From NCBI GenBank assembly GCA_910588945.1, contig CAJUSF010000013.1, positions 62,001 through 126,000 of the forward strand: DNA of 64,000 nucleotides. The letters run 5' to 3'. A model generated the notes under the pieces. That model was not told where the DNA came from. It ran no database searches and worked only from the letters and a program-made list of their open reading frames with translations. Below, in pieces: positions 43,605 through 52,381 of this stretch (the first letter of the stretch is position 1; every line of letters begins with the position of its first letter). This DNA comes from an uncultured Eggerthellaceae bacterium (GTDB lineage: Bacteria; Actinomycetota; Coriobacteriia; Coriobacteriales; Eggerthellaceae). The position numbers and the translations under genes are program-made.

Positions 43605-45293
43605 TTAGAACAGTCCTGATATCACACCGTTCTCGTCAACATCGATCTTATGCGCGGCGGGAGTTTTACCCAGACCCGGCATCGTCATGATGGAGCCCGT
43701 GAGCGCCACGATAAATCCTGCGCCGGCAGAGACTTTCACCTCGCGCACCACAACTGTGAAATCCTTGGGTGCGCCGAGCTTTGACGCGTCATCGGAAAAC
43801 GAATACTGCGTTTTGGCCATGCAGACCGGCATATCTTTGAATCCCAAGCTCTCAAGCTTTGCGATCTCCTTCACAGCTGCAGGCTCGAAGGACACGTCGC
43901 TTCCGTGATAGATACGCTTCACGATTGCTCTGATCTTATCGGCGATACCCAGATCATCCTCGTATGCGAACTCAAAGGTATCGCGCGAGCGACCCTGCTC
44001 ATCACCGCCCTCGCAAAGCTTCACGACCTCATCTGCAAGAGCCAGACCACCCTCGCCACCTTTGGCCCAAACCTCGGATAGTGCGACGTTTACACCAAGC
44101 TCGCGGCACTTGTCCTCGACAAGCTTGAGCTCGGCATCCGTATCTGTCGGGAATGCATTGATCGCAACGACGCACGGAAGCTTGTAGACCTCCGTGATGT
44201 TGCCAACATGCTGCAAAAGATTCGGAAGACCCGCCTCAAGCGCCTCCAGATTCTCAACATCCAGATCAGCTTTCGCAACACCGCCATGATTTTTAAGTGC
44301 GCGCACCGTAGCCACCACGACAACGGCATCAGGCGCAAGACCCGCAAGACGGCACTTGATGTCCAAGAACTTCTCGGCACCCAAATCGGCGCCAAAGCCA
44401 GCCTCGGTCACACAATAATCGCCAAGCGCCAGTGCCATCTTGGTAGCCATGATCGAATTGCAACCATGCGCGATATTGGCGAACGGACCACCATGTACGA
44501 ATGCAGGCGTACCCTCAAGCGTCTGCACCAGATTGGGCTTCAGTGCATCTTTCAACAACGCGCACATAGCCCCTTCCGCCTTAAGATCATGCGCGGTCAC
44601 AGGCTCATCGTTTCTGTTGTAGCCGACAACGATGCGTCCAAGTCTCTCCTTTAAATCCGTGATCGACGTTGCAAGGCAAAATATCGCCATCACTTCAGAA
44701 GCCACCGTAATATCAAAGCCATCCTCGCGTGGAACGCCATGGGCCTTACCACCAAGACCATCAACAATATGGCGAAGCTGGCGATCGTTCATATCCACAA
44801 CGCGCTTCCATGTAATGCGTCTGACATCGATATCGAGCTCGTTGCCGTTTTGAATATGAGCATCCAAAAGCGCGGCCAGAAGATTGTTGGCGGCACCTAT
44901 CGCATGAAAATCGCCTGTGAAGTGAAGGTTGATATCCTCCATCGGGACGACCTGAGCATAGCCGCCACCAGCCGCACCACCTTTGATTCCGAACACAGGT
45001 CCAAGCGACGGCTCGCGAAGAGCCACGACAACATTCTTCCCACGCTTTGCCAAACCATCTGCAAGCCCAACGGTTGTCGTCGTCTTTCCCTCACCAGCAG
45101 GTGTCGGGTTGATAGCTGTGACCAAGATCAATTTGCCCGGAGCGAACTTGGAATCTTTCAGCATGTTGTAATCGACTTTAGCCTTGTAGTTACCGTAAAG
45201 CTCAAGGTACTTTTCCTCGACACCAGCCTTCGCGGCTATCTCGGTTATCAACTTCGGTTCACTTGCCTGTGCGATCTCGATATCACTGAGCAT
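43605..45293 (-). CDS. fhs: Formate-tetrahydrofolate ligase
   Basis: Fhs joins formate to tetrahydrofolate with ATP, giving 10-formyl-THF. The 562-residue product matches the family length. Motifs include the ATP loop [63 protein letters not shown] and [13 protein letters not shown]. The ATG at 45293 has GGAGG six bases upstream; a start four codons earlier covers that site and is rejected. It leads the run fhs-fchA-folD-focA. A ZTP riboswitch would be plausible here, but I could not recognise one upstream. Confidence 0.97.
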   Translation of the reverse strand: MLSDIEIAQASEPKLITEIAAKAGVEEKYLELYGNYKAKVDYNMLKDSKFAPGKLILVTAINPTPAGEGKTTTTVGLADGLAKRGKNVVVALREPSLGPVFGIKGGAAGGGYAQVVPMEDINLHFTGDFHAIGAANNLLAALLDAHIQNGNELDIDVRRITWKRVVDMNDRQLRHIVDGLGGKAHGVPREDGFDITVASEVMAIFCLATSITDLKERLGRIVVGYNRNDEPVTAHDLKAEGAMCALLKDALKPNLVQTLEGTPAFVHGGPFANIAHGCNSIMATKMALALGDYCVTEAGFGADLGAEKFLDIKCRLAGLAPDAVVVVATVRALKNHGGVAKADLDVENLEALEAGLPNLLQHVGNITEVYKLPCVVAINAFPTDTDAELKLVEDKCRELGVNVALSEVWAKGGEGGLALADEVVKLCEGGDEQGRSRDTFEFAYEDDLGIADKIRAIVKRIYHGSDVSFEPAAVKEIAKLESLGFKDMPVCMAKTQYSFSDDASKLGAPKDFTVVVREVKVSAGAGFIVALTGSIMTMPGLGKTPAAHKIDVDENGVISGLF

Positions 45294-45432
45294 CTTTTCC
45301 TCCACCCGTCGGATCTCTACAAACTTACTACACGTCCCTATTTCGCCTTATATCTCCAATCCCGACCGGGCCCAGCGCTAAGATTCGCCGACCAAGTAAG
45401 AATATGGATGCAAAAGGTCTGACTGAAAAGAT

Positions 45433-46236
45433 CTAGTCGAGAACCTCTTTTGCCAACAATCGTAGTCCAACCAAAGTAAGATCGCGCCGAACATCGGTGA
45501 TCACCGCAGAATGCTCGGCGATAAGACCAGCAAGGCCTCCTGTGGCGATGACCGTGCATTCATCCAAAGGCGCCATCCGCCCTGAAAGCTCTTCAGCTGC
45601 ACGCATGACAAGCCCGTCCGCACGAACGGCCTCACCCAGCACGATCCCGCTTCGTATGGCCTGCTCTGTGTTATATCCTACCGCAGTGATCTCCCCTTCA
45701 AGGTCGGGAGCGGCAAGCTTTGTGGCGTGCGCAAACATCGCGGTCGCACCTGTCATCATCCCAGGCGCGATGATGCCGCCGACAAACATTCCCTTATCGT
45801 CTATGATCTCGATATTGGTAGCGGTACCGAAATCCACGACGAAGGCAGATCTTCCGTACAGATATCTAACGGCTATGGCATCAGCCACGCGATCCGCGCC
45901 GATTTCGGCCGGAGCAGGATAGTCCGTCTCGAACAGACCCGCCCTCATCGCGACATCCGCATCGCAGCGAACAGCGCCCACATTAAACATCGACTCGATG
46001 AGCTCGACCCAAACATCCCCAAGCGATGGCACCACTGACGCGATCACGGCCTGATCGATCTCAGATGTAACGATGAGTGATTCTTGCATGAGCGAAAAGA
46101 GCTTCGCCCTAACATCGCCTGTGGCGTTCGTCTTGTCAGTGGCAATTCTCCAACCCGCCGTCAATTCTTCATCATCGACAGACCCGTAAATTCCGATGAC
46201 AGTTTGTGTGTTACCGATATCTGCGACCAATAGCAT
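45433..46236 (-). CDS. coaX: Type III pantothenate kinase
   Basis: CoaX phosphorylates pantothenate, the first step to coenzyme A. The type III form belongs to the ASKHA fold and is insensitive to CoA feedback. The 267-residue protein has the P-loop-like LLVADIGNTQTVIGIY, the pantothenate site GADRVADAIA, VVDFGTATNIEIID with the catalytic region, GGIIAPGM, and VIATGGLAGLI. It lies 139 bases before fhs on the same strand and is divergent from the response regulator gene. Confidence 0.95.
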   Translation of the reverse strand: MLLVADIGNTQTVIGIYGSVDDEELTAGWRIATDKTNATGDVRAKLFSLMQESLIVTSEIDQAVIASVVPSLGDVWVELIESMFNVGAVRCDADVAMRAGLFETDYPAPAEIGADRVADAIAVRYLYGRSAFVVDFGTATNIEIIDDKGMFVGGIIAPGMMTGATAMFAHATKLAAPDLEGEITAVGYNTEQAIRSGIVLGEAVRADGLVMRAAEELSGRMAPLDECTVIATGGLAGLIAEHSAVITDVRRDLTLVGLRLLAKEVLD

Positions 46237-46343
46237 AGGACCGATTACTCTCCGAAAGTTTCAAGTTTTGATATCATAGTCTAAGTATACAGCCCCTTGT
46301 AGCTGAGATGAATTCCAAATCGCAGGGAAGAAAGGCGCTTAGC

Positions 46344-47036
46344 ATGACTGAAACAGCCACGAAGATCCTAGTTGTGGACGACGAATCAACTATTACCGAT
46401 TTTGTTAGCTACGCTTTGAAGAAAGAAGGCTACGAAGCCGATGTCGTCCAAAGCGGCGAAGATGCGCTCACGCTCGCTGCTCAAAACGACTACGACCTAT
46501 TTATATTGGATATCATGCTGCCGGGTATGGATGGATACGAGCTCTGCCGCCGCATCCGAACCAATTCAGCCACGCCTGTTCTGTTCCTCTCCGCAAGGGA
46601 TACCGAGCTCGACAAGGTGGTCGGACTTGAGATCGGCGGAGATGATTACCTCTCTAAGCCCTTCGGCGTGCGCGAGCTGATCGCACGCGTTCGCGCTCTT
46701 TTGCGTCGCGGATCGAACAGCGTCGCCAATGTTCGCAACGTCATCACTGTAAGCGGCATCACACTTGATGAGGATGCACACTTCGCATCGGGAGACGAAG
46801 GCGAGATTGACCTCACTCCGCGCGAGTTCGAGCTGCTCGCTTCTCTTATGAAGAACGCAGGCAAGGTGGTAAGTCGCGAAGAGCTCCTTCGCGATGCATG
46901 GGGATGGGAATACCTCACCGAAACCAAGACCGTCGACACGCACATCAAGCGTCTTCGCGACAAGATCTCAAGCGCTGGATACGATCCTGCACTCGTCGAG
47001 ACCATCCGCGGATACGGATATCGGTTCAAGAGCTAA
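46344..47036 (+). CDS. OmpR/PhoB-type response regulator without a neighbouring kinase
   Basis: A two-domain DNA-binding response regulator. From the ATG at 46344 (AAAGG eight bases upstream), residues 1-120 are the receiver: acidic pair 12-13, phosphoacceptor Asp56 (LFILDIMLPGMDG), Thr/Ser in FLSARD and Lys105 in SKPFG. Residues about 130-230 are the winged helix with LTPREFELLASLM, VVSREELLRDAWGW and TVDTHIKRLRDK. No histidine kinase gene lies on either side; a terminator follows at once. The partner kinase must be elsewhere, or the protein is an orphan. Confidence 0.93.
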   Translation: MTETATKILVVDDESTITDFVSYALKKEGYEADVVQSGEDALTLAAQNDYDLFILDIMLPGMDGYELCRRIRTNSATPVLFLSARDTELDKVVGLEIGGDDYLSKPFGVRELIARVRALLRRGSNSVANVRNVITVSGITLDEDAHFASGDEGEIDLTPREFELLASLMKNAGKVVSREELLRDAWGWEYLTETKTVDTHIKRLRDKISSAGYDPALVETIRGYGYRFKS

Positions 47037-47072
47037 TCTTCTACCTCATAATTCAGTTATCTGTCATGAAAG

Positions 47073-47101
47073 CAGGGCCTTTTTGCAGGCTCTGTTTTTT
47101 T
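47073..47101 (+). terminator. Intrinsic terminator of the response regulator gene
   Basis: CAGGGCC (47073-47079) and GGCTCTG (47088-47094) form a seven-base stem with one G-U pair and an eight-base loop, followed by seven T residues. It lies 37 bases after the stop codon. Confidence 0.85.
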
Positions 47102-47179
47102 ATCTGCGCGAAGCCGATAGAAGCCGATGGAAGCCGATCAAAGCAATCCCGTTTTGGATAGCGAAGAAGATGCATGAGT

Positions 47180-47208
47180 AAAAACCCGGCCTACGAGTCG
47201 ATAGGCCG
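47180..47208 (-). terminator. Intrinsic terminator after yacP
   Basis: On the minus strand CGGCCTA and TAGGCCG form a perfect seven-base stem with an eight-base loop, followed by GG and five T residues. It lies about 78 bases downstream of the yacP stop codon. Confidence 0.75.
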
Positions 47209-47285
47209 CTAAGTCGCTAGCTTGATGAAATCGATCCGATGAATCGCGCCAGTTGATTGCGAAAGCAATCGCTAGAGATATACCA

Positions 47286-47822
47286 TCAAAGACTGTCGCG
47301 CAACTGTGCAAGCGCACGCGCAACATCGTCAGGAACGCGATCGGCAACGGTACGCTTTCGCGTTTCGGTCTTGAGCTCTTCGGGCTCGAAGGTATCCACA
47401 TGCGCTGCGAGCTCATGACAGAAGCCCTCTGCGCTCATCCTGTCGATGCCGCCGCCGAACACGGTGTCCTGTATCGTAGCATCGCTCGTCACCACGAGTG
47501 TCTCCACGCCACGCTCTCGCGCATCGTGTGAGAGTTTCTCTATCACGCGGTCAGCAGATTGACCTTTCGAGGAGAAGATGATCTTCACGCCGCCTATGAC
47601 CTCGATGGTCTCGCTGGCATGCTCGCTCTGTTCGCCGTCGTATACGATTATTGCCTCTGTGTCTGCTCCGGCAAAATTGATCACATCGTTCATCAGGTTC
47701 TCGCGCGCGGTGTTGAATACATCATCCGTATAATCAGGCGTGTGGATATATGAATATCTGCTTCCCGAGCGCAAGACATTATATCCATCGATGATGAGCA
47801 GCTTCTTTCTCTTAACAGGCAT
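47286..47822 (-). CDS. yacP: NYN-domain RNase of the YacP/Rae1 family
   Basis: A PIN-like NYN nuclease. The B. subtilis relative Rae1 cuts mRNA in the ribosome A site. The 178-residue product has LLIIDGYNVLRSG, with the acidic residue of the active site, EAIIVYDGEQSE, KGQSADRVIEKL and TLVVTSDATIQDTVFGGG. The ATG at 47822 lies one base after the rlmB stop; longer in-frame starts would run into rlmB. Coupling to rlmB is typical for this family and supports a link to ribosome function. Confidence 0.9.
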   Translation of the reverse strand: MPVKRKKLLIIDGYNVLRSGSRYSYIHTPDYTDDVFNTARENLMNDVINFAGADTEAIIVYDGEQSEHASETIEVIGGVKIIFSSKGQSADRVIEKLSHDARERGVETLVVTSDATIQDTVFGGGIDRMSAEGFCHELAAHVDTFEPEELKTETRKRTVADRVPDDVARALAQLRDSL

Positions 47823-47823
47823 A

Positions 47824-48696
47824 TCAAGCCTCAGATTCAAATCCGGCTCGGTTTTGTCTAAGCCACTCATACATGCAAACCGTTGAGGATTGCGCCACAT
47901 TCAAAGACGAGATCTCTCCCATCTGTGGAATCGACATGGCTAGATCACAATGCTCAAGCACGAGCCTCGATATCCCATCGCCCTCGTTTCCCATGACAAT
48001 AGCGATGCGACCCTCAAGATTCGTATCCCATATGCATTCCTCAGCATGCTCTGTCGCGCCAGCTACCCAAAAGCCTTTGTCCTTGAGAACCTCAAGCGTG
48101 TTCGCGATATTAGCGACCTGCGCTATCGCAAGATGACTCACAGCACCGGCCGATGTCTTATAGGTAACAGGACCAACTTGAGCGGCGCGCTTGTTGGCAA
48201 TGATAAGCCCTGCTGCACCAACCGATTCAGCCGAGCGGATAATGGCCCCGAGATTACCTGCATCGGTGATGTGATCGCAAACAACCACGAGCGAACATTG
48301 ATGCTCTTCAAAATCCGCATCTGAGCGCGAGATAATCTCAGAAACGGATGCATATCTAAACGGTTCGGCCAGCGCGATGATACCTTGATGCGCATCCTTG
48401 CGATCATCATTTGGTGCTTGGGTCTTTGCTGACTTGCCGGCACCTTTCGTACCGGCTGCAACACGATCTTTCCGACGGTCGTGTGATGACGACGCGCTCA
48501 TCTCATCGAGCTTCCTTCGCGGAACAAGATCCACATCAATATCTCTCTGCTCAGCCTTGCGAAGGATGTCCTTTATAAGAGAATCGCGCTGAACATTGTC
48601 GGCAAGGAGCACCTTAGCGATCGGAACCCCGCTTCTCAGAGCCTCAATAACGGCTCGTTTTCCCTCTATTCTATCGAGCAAGCTAAACGCCTCCAT
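47824..48696 (-). CDS. rlmB: 23S rRNA 2'-O-ribose methyltransferase RlmB (SpoU/TrmH family)
   Basis: A SPOUT knot methyltransferase modifying a guanosine of 23S rRNA, or a close TrmH paralogue. The 290-residue protein has a substrate-binding N-domain (RIEGKRAVIEALRSG) and the knot motifs CDHITDAGNLGAIIRSAESVG, IAIVMGNEGDGISRLV and SLNVAQSSTVCMYEW. A basic/serine insert of about 40 residues (about 65-105) sits between the two domains, where the usual LDE...HQG junction is. The ATG at 48696 is listed, but a TTG five codons later has GGAGG upstream and could be the real start. Confidence 0.9.
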   Translation of the reverse strand: MEAFSLLDRIEGKRAVIEALRSGVPIAKVLLADNVQRDSLIKDILRKAEQRDIDVDLVPRRKLDEMSASSSHDRRKDRVAAGTKGAGKSAKTQAPNDDRKDAHQGIIALAEPFRYASVSEIISRSDADFEEHQCSLVVVCDHITDAGNLGAIIRSAESVGAAGLIIANKRAAQVGPVTYKTSAGAVSHLAIAQVANIANTLEVLKDKGFWVAGATEHAEECIWDTNLEGRIAIVMGNEGDGISRLVLEHCDLAMSIPQMGEISSLNVAQSSTVCMYEWLRQNRAGFESEA

Positions 48697-48724
48697 CTCA
48701 TAGTCAAGACAGAGGCGCTGTGAG

Positions 48725-49084
48725 CTATTCGGTCTTTCCGCTCTCGGCGGCCTCGGCTGCCTTGACCTCTGCTTCTTCCTGATCCATCATAGCAGCATTG
48801 CCATCGACTGTAGCAGCGATCTCGGCGACGCGTGCCGCAAATGCATCGCGCTGCTCTTTGGTCATGGTCTTCATCTGTGCCGCGATGATATCATCACGCA
48901 TCTGGGCTGTATTGGTGATCGCCTGCTCTTTGAGGTCGCTTGCGATCTCCTTGCCCTGATCAACGGTGATCTGACCCTTTTCGACCAGCTGATCGATGAC
49001 CTCTTGGGTCTTTTCCGCCCCAATAGCCAAAGCTCCGACACCCGCTAGAAAAATATCTTTGAATGCATCTGTGACGTTAGCCAT
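48725..49084 (-). CDS. Phasin-like helical protein
   Basis: A 119-residue all-helical protein similar to the phasin/PhaF-like group: TDAFKDIFLAGVGALAIGAEKTQEVIDQLVEKG at the start, with a central heptad-rich segment and an alanine/glutamate-rich tail. Quoted pieces are TDAFKDIFLAGVGALAI and KTQEVIDQLVEKG. Such proteins coat polyester granules in some bacteria, but many occur without polymer synthase genes, and none is visible here. AGGAGG lies six bases before the ATG at 49084. It stands 28 bases before rlmB and may be co-transcribed with rlmB-yacP. Function is not established. Confidence 0.75.
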   Translation of the reverse strand: MANVTDAFKDIFLAGVGALAIGAEKTQEVIDQLVEKGQITVDQGKEIASDLKEQAITNTAQMRDDIIAAQMKTMTKEQRDAFAARVAEIAATVDGNAAMMDQEEAEVKAAEAAESGKTE

Positions 49085-49319
49085 TTCATGCCTCCTGATC
49101 CATGATTGACCTGTTGCATTCAAGACTACCATCATGTCCAGTACGAATAGGACCGCAAGCCCGCAATGTCAAGTTGTTGAAACAAAGCGCAGTGATAACA
49201 GCGTCGATCTCGATGGCAGGGAAATGAAAACGAGCAGTCTCAGCAATATTAAGACGAAAACAAACATCTCTAACGATACAAAGACGGCAAAACAGCTCAG
49301 ATAGAGCCGATACGCGAAC

Positions 49320-49348
49320 GAGCCAAAGGGATCTAATCCCTTTGGCTC
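49320..49348 (-). terminator. Strong hairpin downstream of proS
   Basis: GAGCCAAAGGGA and TCCCTTTGGCTC form a perfect 12-base stem with a five-base loop, 24 bases past the proS stop. There is no clear T-run on the minus strand, and only ATATATTT on the plus strand. It is a probable end of the proS message, mechanism uncertain. Confidence 0.55.
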
Positions 49349-49372
49349 ATATATTTACCTAGTCTTTTTTAC

Positions 49373-51133
49373 CTAGTCGTCGAACTTGAAAAGACTATCG
49401 AATACCGCAACACCGCCATCTGCCATGCGCTCGAAGTTGCGCTCAGCAAAGCTCAGAAGCTCAGGGATAGCTGCGATAGAGAAGTCCGAGCGCTCGCCCG
49501 TGCGGCGGCGTCTCACCTCGACCTTGCCCTCTGCGATACCGCGCTTGCCCACGATGATCTGCAGCGGCCATCCGATAAGATCCGCATCGGCAAACTTAAC
49601 ACCGGGGCGCTCATTGCGATCATCGAGAACGACCTCAAATCCGAGCTTGGCAACGCTCTCTGCGAGATTCTCGGCTACAGGGAACACCTCATCGTCTCCG
49701 ACCGTCAGCGGAATGACGCACACATGAGCAGGCGCCACCGACATCGGCCACTTTATTCCAGCTTCATCGTTGTGCTGCTCGACCACGGCCGCAAGCGTTC
49801 TCGACACGCCCACACCATAGCATCCCATGATGAACGGCTGCTCTTTTCCGTTCTTATCAAGGAACGTGGCACCCATGCTCCTGGAGTACTTATCACCGAG
49901 CTGGAACACTTGGCTCACCTCGATACCGCGTGCGCCTTTAAGCTCGCACTTGCACTGCGGGCACGCATCGCCCACATTGACAACACACAGATCAGCCCAA
50001 GCATCCACCTTGAAATCACGGCCGAGCTCGGCACCGATGAAGTGGTAACCCTCCTCGTTTGCGCCTACTACCCACTTGCCAATACGCTGCAGCGACCGAT
50101 CTGCAACCACCTTCGCATCTTCCGGAAGACCCACAGGACCCATAGATCCCTTATGAAGGCCGAATGACAGCATCTCCTCGTCGGTCAAAAGCTCGAAGCC
50201 ATCTATAGCACGATATGCCTTGATCTCATTAAGCTCATGATCTCCCGGGATGAATAGCACATGAAGCTGACCTTGCGAATCCTTACCTGAAAGCGCCTTT
50301 ACAGTCGAGGATGCAGGTATATCTAGGAATTCAGCAAGCTCATCGATCGTATGGATACCGGGAGTGGCGATCTTTTCCATCGCGGGGACATCATATATGC
50401 TCGGATGCGCGATGCACTCGCCCGCCTCTGTGTTTGCGGAATACCCGCAATCGCAATATACGAGTTCCGCCTCGCCGGATTCGGCCAACGCCATGAACTC
50501 TGTTGTTACCTTGCCTCCTATTTGACCAGAATCAGCCTCAACGCCTCTCCATTCCAGCGCACAGCGATCGCAGATGATTCCGTAAGCCTTGCTCATCGCA
50601 TCATAGGTCTCTTGCAAAGAATCCTGATCAGCATGAAAAGAGTACGCATCCTTCATGATGAATTCACGGGAGCGCAGAAGGCCAAAACGCGGACGGATCT
50701 CATCACGGAATTTGACCTGTATCTGATAGAGCGTGATCGGCAGCTGCTTGTAGCTGCGAAGCTCTCCTTTGATGAGCGATGTGATCAATTCCTCATGCGT
50801 CGGCCCAAGGCAGAACTCACGATCATGCCTGTCGCTCAATCGCATGAGCTCAGGACCGTAATCATTCCACCTTCCGCTCTCATGCCAAAGATCGGCGCTT
50901 TGAAGGACTGGCATCATGATCTCCTGCGATCCGATCGCGTCCATCTCCTCGCGCACGATCTGCTCGATCTTCCTCAAGACCCTGTAACCTAGTGGCAAAA
51001 AGGTATACACCCCGCTCGACATCTTGCGGATCATTCCCGCACGAAGCAGCAGCCTATGGCTTGCAATGTCCGCATCAGCCGGGTCCTCCTTGACCGTAGG
51101 CACGTACAGTTCGCTCATCTTGAGTATTTCCAT
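49373..51133 (-). CDS. proS: Prolyl-tRNA synthetase, bacterial type with editing domain
   Basis: ProRS charges tRNA-Pro. The class II core shows RLLLRAGMIRKMSSGVYTFLPLGYRVLRK (motif 1 region, here abbreviated as GVYTFLPLGYRVLRK), LGPTHEEL, FRDEIRPRFGLLRSREFIMKDAYSF (motif 2, abbreviated FGLLRSREFIMKDAYSF) and the late GCYGVGVSR of motif 3. A YbaK-like editing insert occupies about 230-390. Start is uncertain among three close ATGs (51136, 51133, 51115); I use 51133, where AGGG is six bases upstream. It is the last gene of the rseP-ispG-proS run. Confidence 0.96.
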   Translation of the reverse strand: MEILKMSELYVPTVKEDPADADIASHRLLLRAGMIRKMSSGVYTFLPLGYRVLRKIEQIVREEMDAIGSQEIMMPVLQSADLWHESGRWNDYGPELMRLSDRHDREFCLGPTHEELITSLIKGELRSYKQLPITLYQIQVKFRDEIRPRFGLLRSREFIMKDAYSFHADQDSLQETYDAMSKAYGIICDRCALEWRGVEADSGQIGGKVTTEFMALAESGEAELVYCDCGYSANTEAGECIAHPSIYDVPAMEKIATPGIHTIDELAEFLDIPASSTVKALSGKDSQGQLHVLFIPGDHELNEIKAYRAIDGFELLTDEEMLSFGLHKGSMGPVGLPEDAKVVADRSLQRIGKWVVGANEEGYHFIGAELGRDFKVDAWADLCVVNVGDACPQCKCELKGARGIEVSQVFQLGDKYSRSMGATFLDKNGKEQPFIMGCYGVGVSRTLAAVVEQHNDEAGIKWPMSVAPAHVCVIPLTVGDDEVFPVAENLAESVAKLGFEVVLDDRNERPGVKFADADLIGWPLQIIVGKRGIAEGKVEVRRRRTGERSDFSIAAIPELLSFAERNFERMADGGVAVFDSLFKFDD

Positions 51134-51211
51134 CATGAACCCTATCTTCAACTCGATCCGAATCGATCTTGTAAATCGGCGCTTCGTATGCGCCCCTCAC
51201 ATCGAAAAACC

Positions 51212-52342
51212 TCAGAGCTGCTCGATCTCCTCAAGCAACGCATCGATTATCTCCGATTCGCTTACCTTTCGTTTGATTTTACCATTAGCGAATATGGCAC
51301 CGATGCCACATCCGCAAGCCACTCCGACATCAGCATCCGATGCCTCCCCCGGCCCATTGACCACGCACCCCATGACGGCCACCTTCATTGGCTTGTCGAT
51401 CCCCGAAAGCGCCGACTCGATCGCTTTGGCTATCGGGATCATATCCACCTCGCAGCGCCCGCATGTCGGACAGCTTATGATCTCCGGACCGCGAAGGCGA
51501 ATCCCGAGAACAGAGAGCAGCTGCCAAGCTGCGCGTACTTCGACAACTGGATCATCAGTAAGCGATATTCGCATCGTGTCACCAATCCCCTCATCAAGAA
51601 GGATCCCCAGTCCAGATGCCGATTTGATGAGCCCCTGCATCGTCGTTCCCGCCTCAGTGACCCCGATATGAAGCGGTATGTGAGGTAGCTCTTTCGATAG
51701 CAGCCTATAAGTATCTATAGTGGAAGGAACGCTGTTCACCTTCGCCGAAACCACGATGTCGTGAAAGTCGCGTTCGCGTTCGAAGTAAGAGACGTAATCT
51801 GTTACAGACTGGGCAAGCTTCTGTGAAAGGGATAAGGTCTCATCACGTGCGATATCTTTGTCAAGAGAACCCGCATTGACGCCGATCCTTATCGGTATCT
51901 TCACCTCTTTGGCTGCCTCGATCACCGGATCGGTCTTGGCAAGTCCGCCGATGTTTCCCGGGTTTATGCGCAGCTTGCTCGCACCTCGGCGCGCCGCCTC
52001 GCATGCGATATCCGCATCGAAATGGATGTCAGCCACAACAGGTAGCGGACTTTTCGAGCAGACCTTCTCGAACGCGTCAAGGCATGCTGCCCTAGGGATC
52101 GCCATTCGCACGATCTCGCATCCAGCCTGTTCAAGAGCTGCGATCTGCTCAAGATTGGCGCGCGCATCATCGGCAGGCGCGTTGAGCATGGACTGCACGG
52201 ATATCGGTGAGTCTCCCCCGATAGCAACATCGCCCACATGCACCTTGTGAGTCAGCCTCTTGGGGCTATGCTCTTTCTCATTCATACAACTCATATCGCC
52301 GAGTTCGCCCTCATGCGCATCATCGACTTTGATCGCGCTCAC
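51212..52342 (-). CDS. ispG: 4-hydroxy-3-methylbut-2-enyl diphosphate synthase (flavodoxin/ferredoxin)
   Basis: IspG is a 4Fe-4S enzyme of the non-mevalonate isoprenoid pathway, converting MEcPP to HMBPP. The 376-residue sequence has GGDSPISVQSM, ADIHFDADIA, LRINPGNIG, GVTEAGT, and cluster cysteines in SCPTCGRCEVD and MGCVVNGPGEA. There is an N-terminal extension of about 35 residues before the usual start. The first codon is GTG at 52342, and ATGs 16 and 19 codons later are alternatives. It lies between rseP and proS; dxr of the same pathway is 5.3 kb upstream, beyond the adhesin gene. Confidence 0.95.
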   Translation of the reverse strand: MSAIKVDDAHEGELGDMSCMNEKEHSPKRLTHKVHVGDVAIGGDSPISVQSMLNAPADDARANLEQIAALEQAGCEIVRMAIPRAACLDAFEKVCSKSPLPVVADIHFDADIACEAARRGASKLRINPGNIGGLAKTDPVIEAAKEVKIPIRIGVNAGSLDKDIARDETLSLSQKLAQSVTDYVSYFERERDFHDIVVSAKVNSVPSTIDTYRLLSKELPHIPLHIGVTEAGTTMQGLIKSASGLGILLDEGIGDTMRISLTDDPVVEVRAAWQLLSVLGIRLRGPEIISCPTCGRCEVDMIPIAKAIESALSGIDKPMKVAVMGCVVNGPGEASDADVGVACGCGIGAIFANGKIKRKVSESEIIDALLEEIEQL

Positions 52343-52381
52343 TGCGCATCACTTCCTTAAATCCCATCTCAAAAGATCATC

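Noticed and set aside
45294..45432. ZTP (pfl) riboswitch before fhs
   Set aside because: Such riboswitches often precede fhs or folD. I looked for the conserved 3' core (CCGGG followed by a GC-type pseudoknot partner) and saw only loosely similar GC-rich sequence. An Infernal search with the ZTP model would decide.
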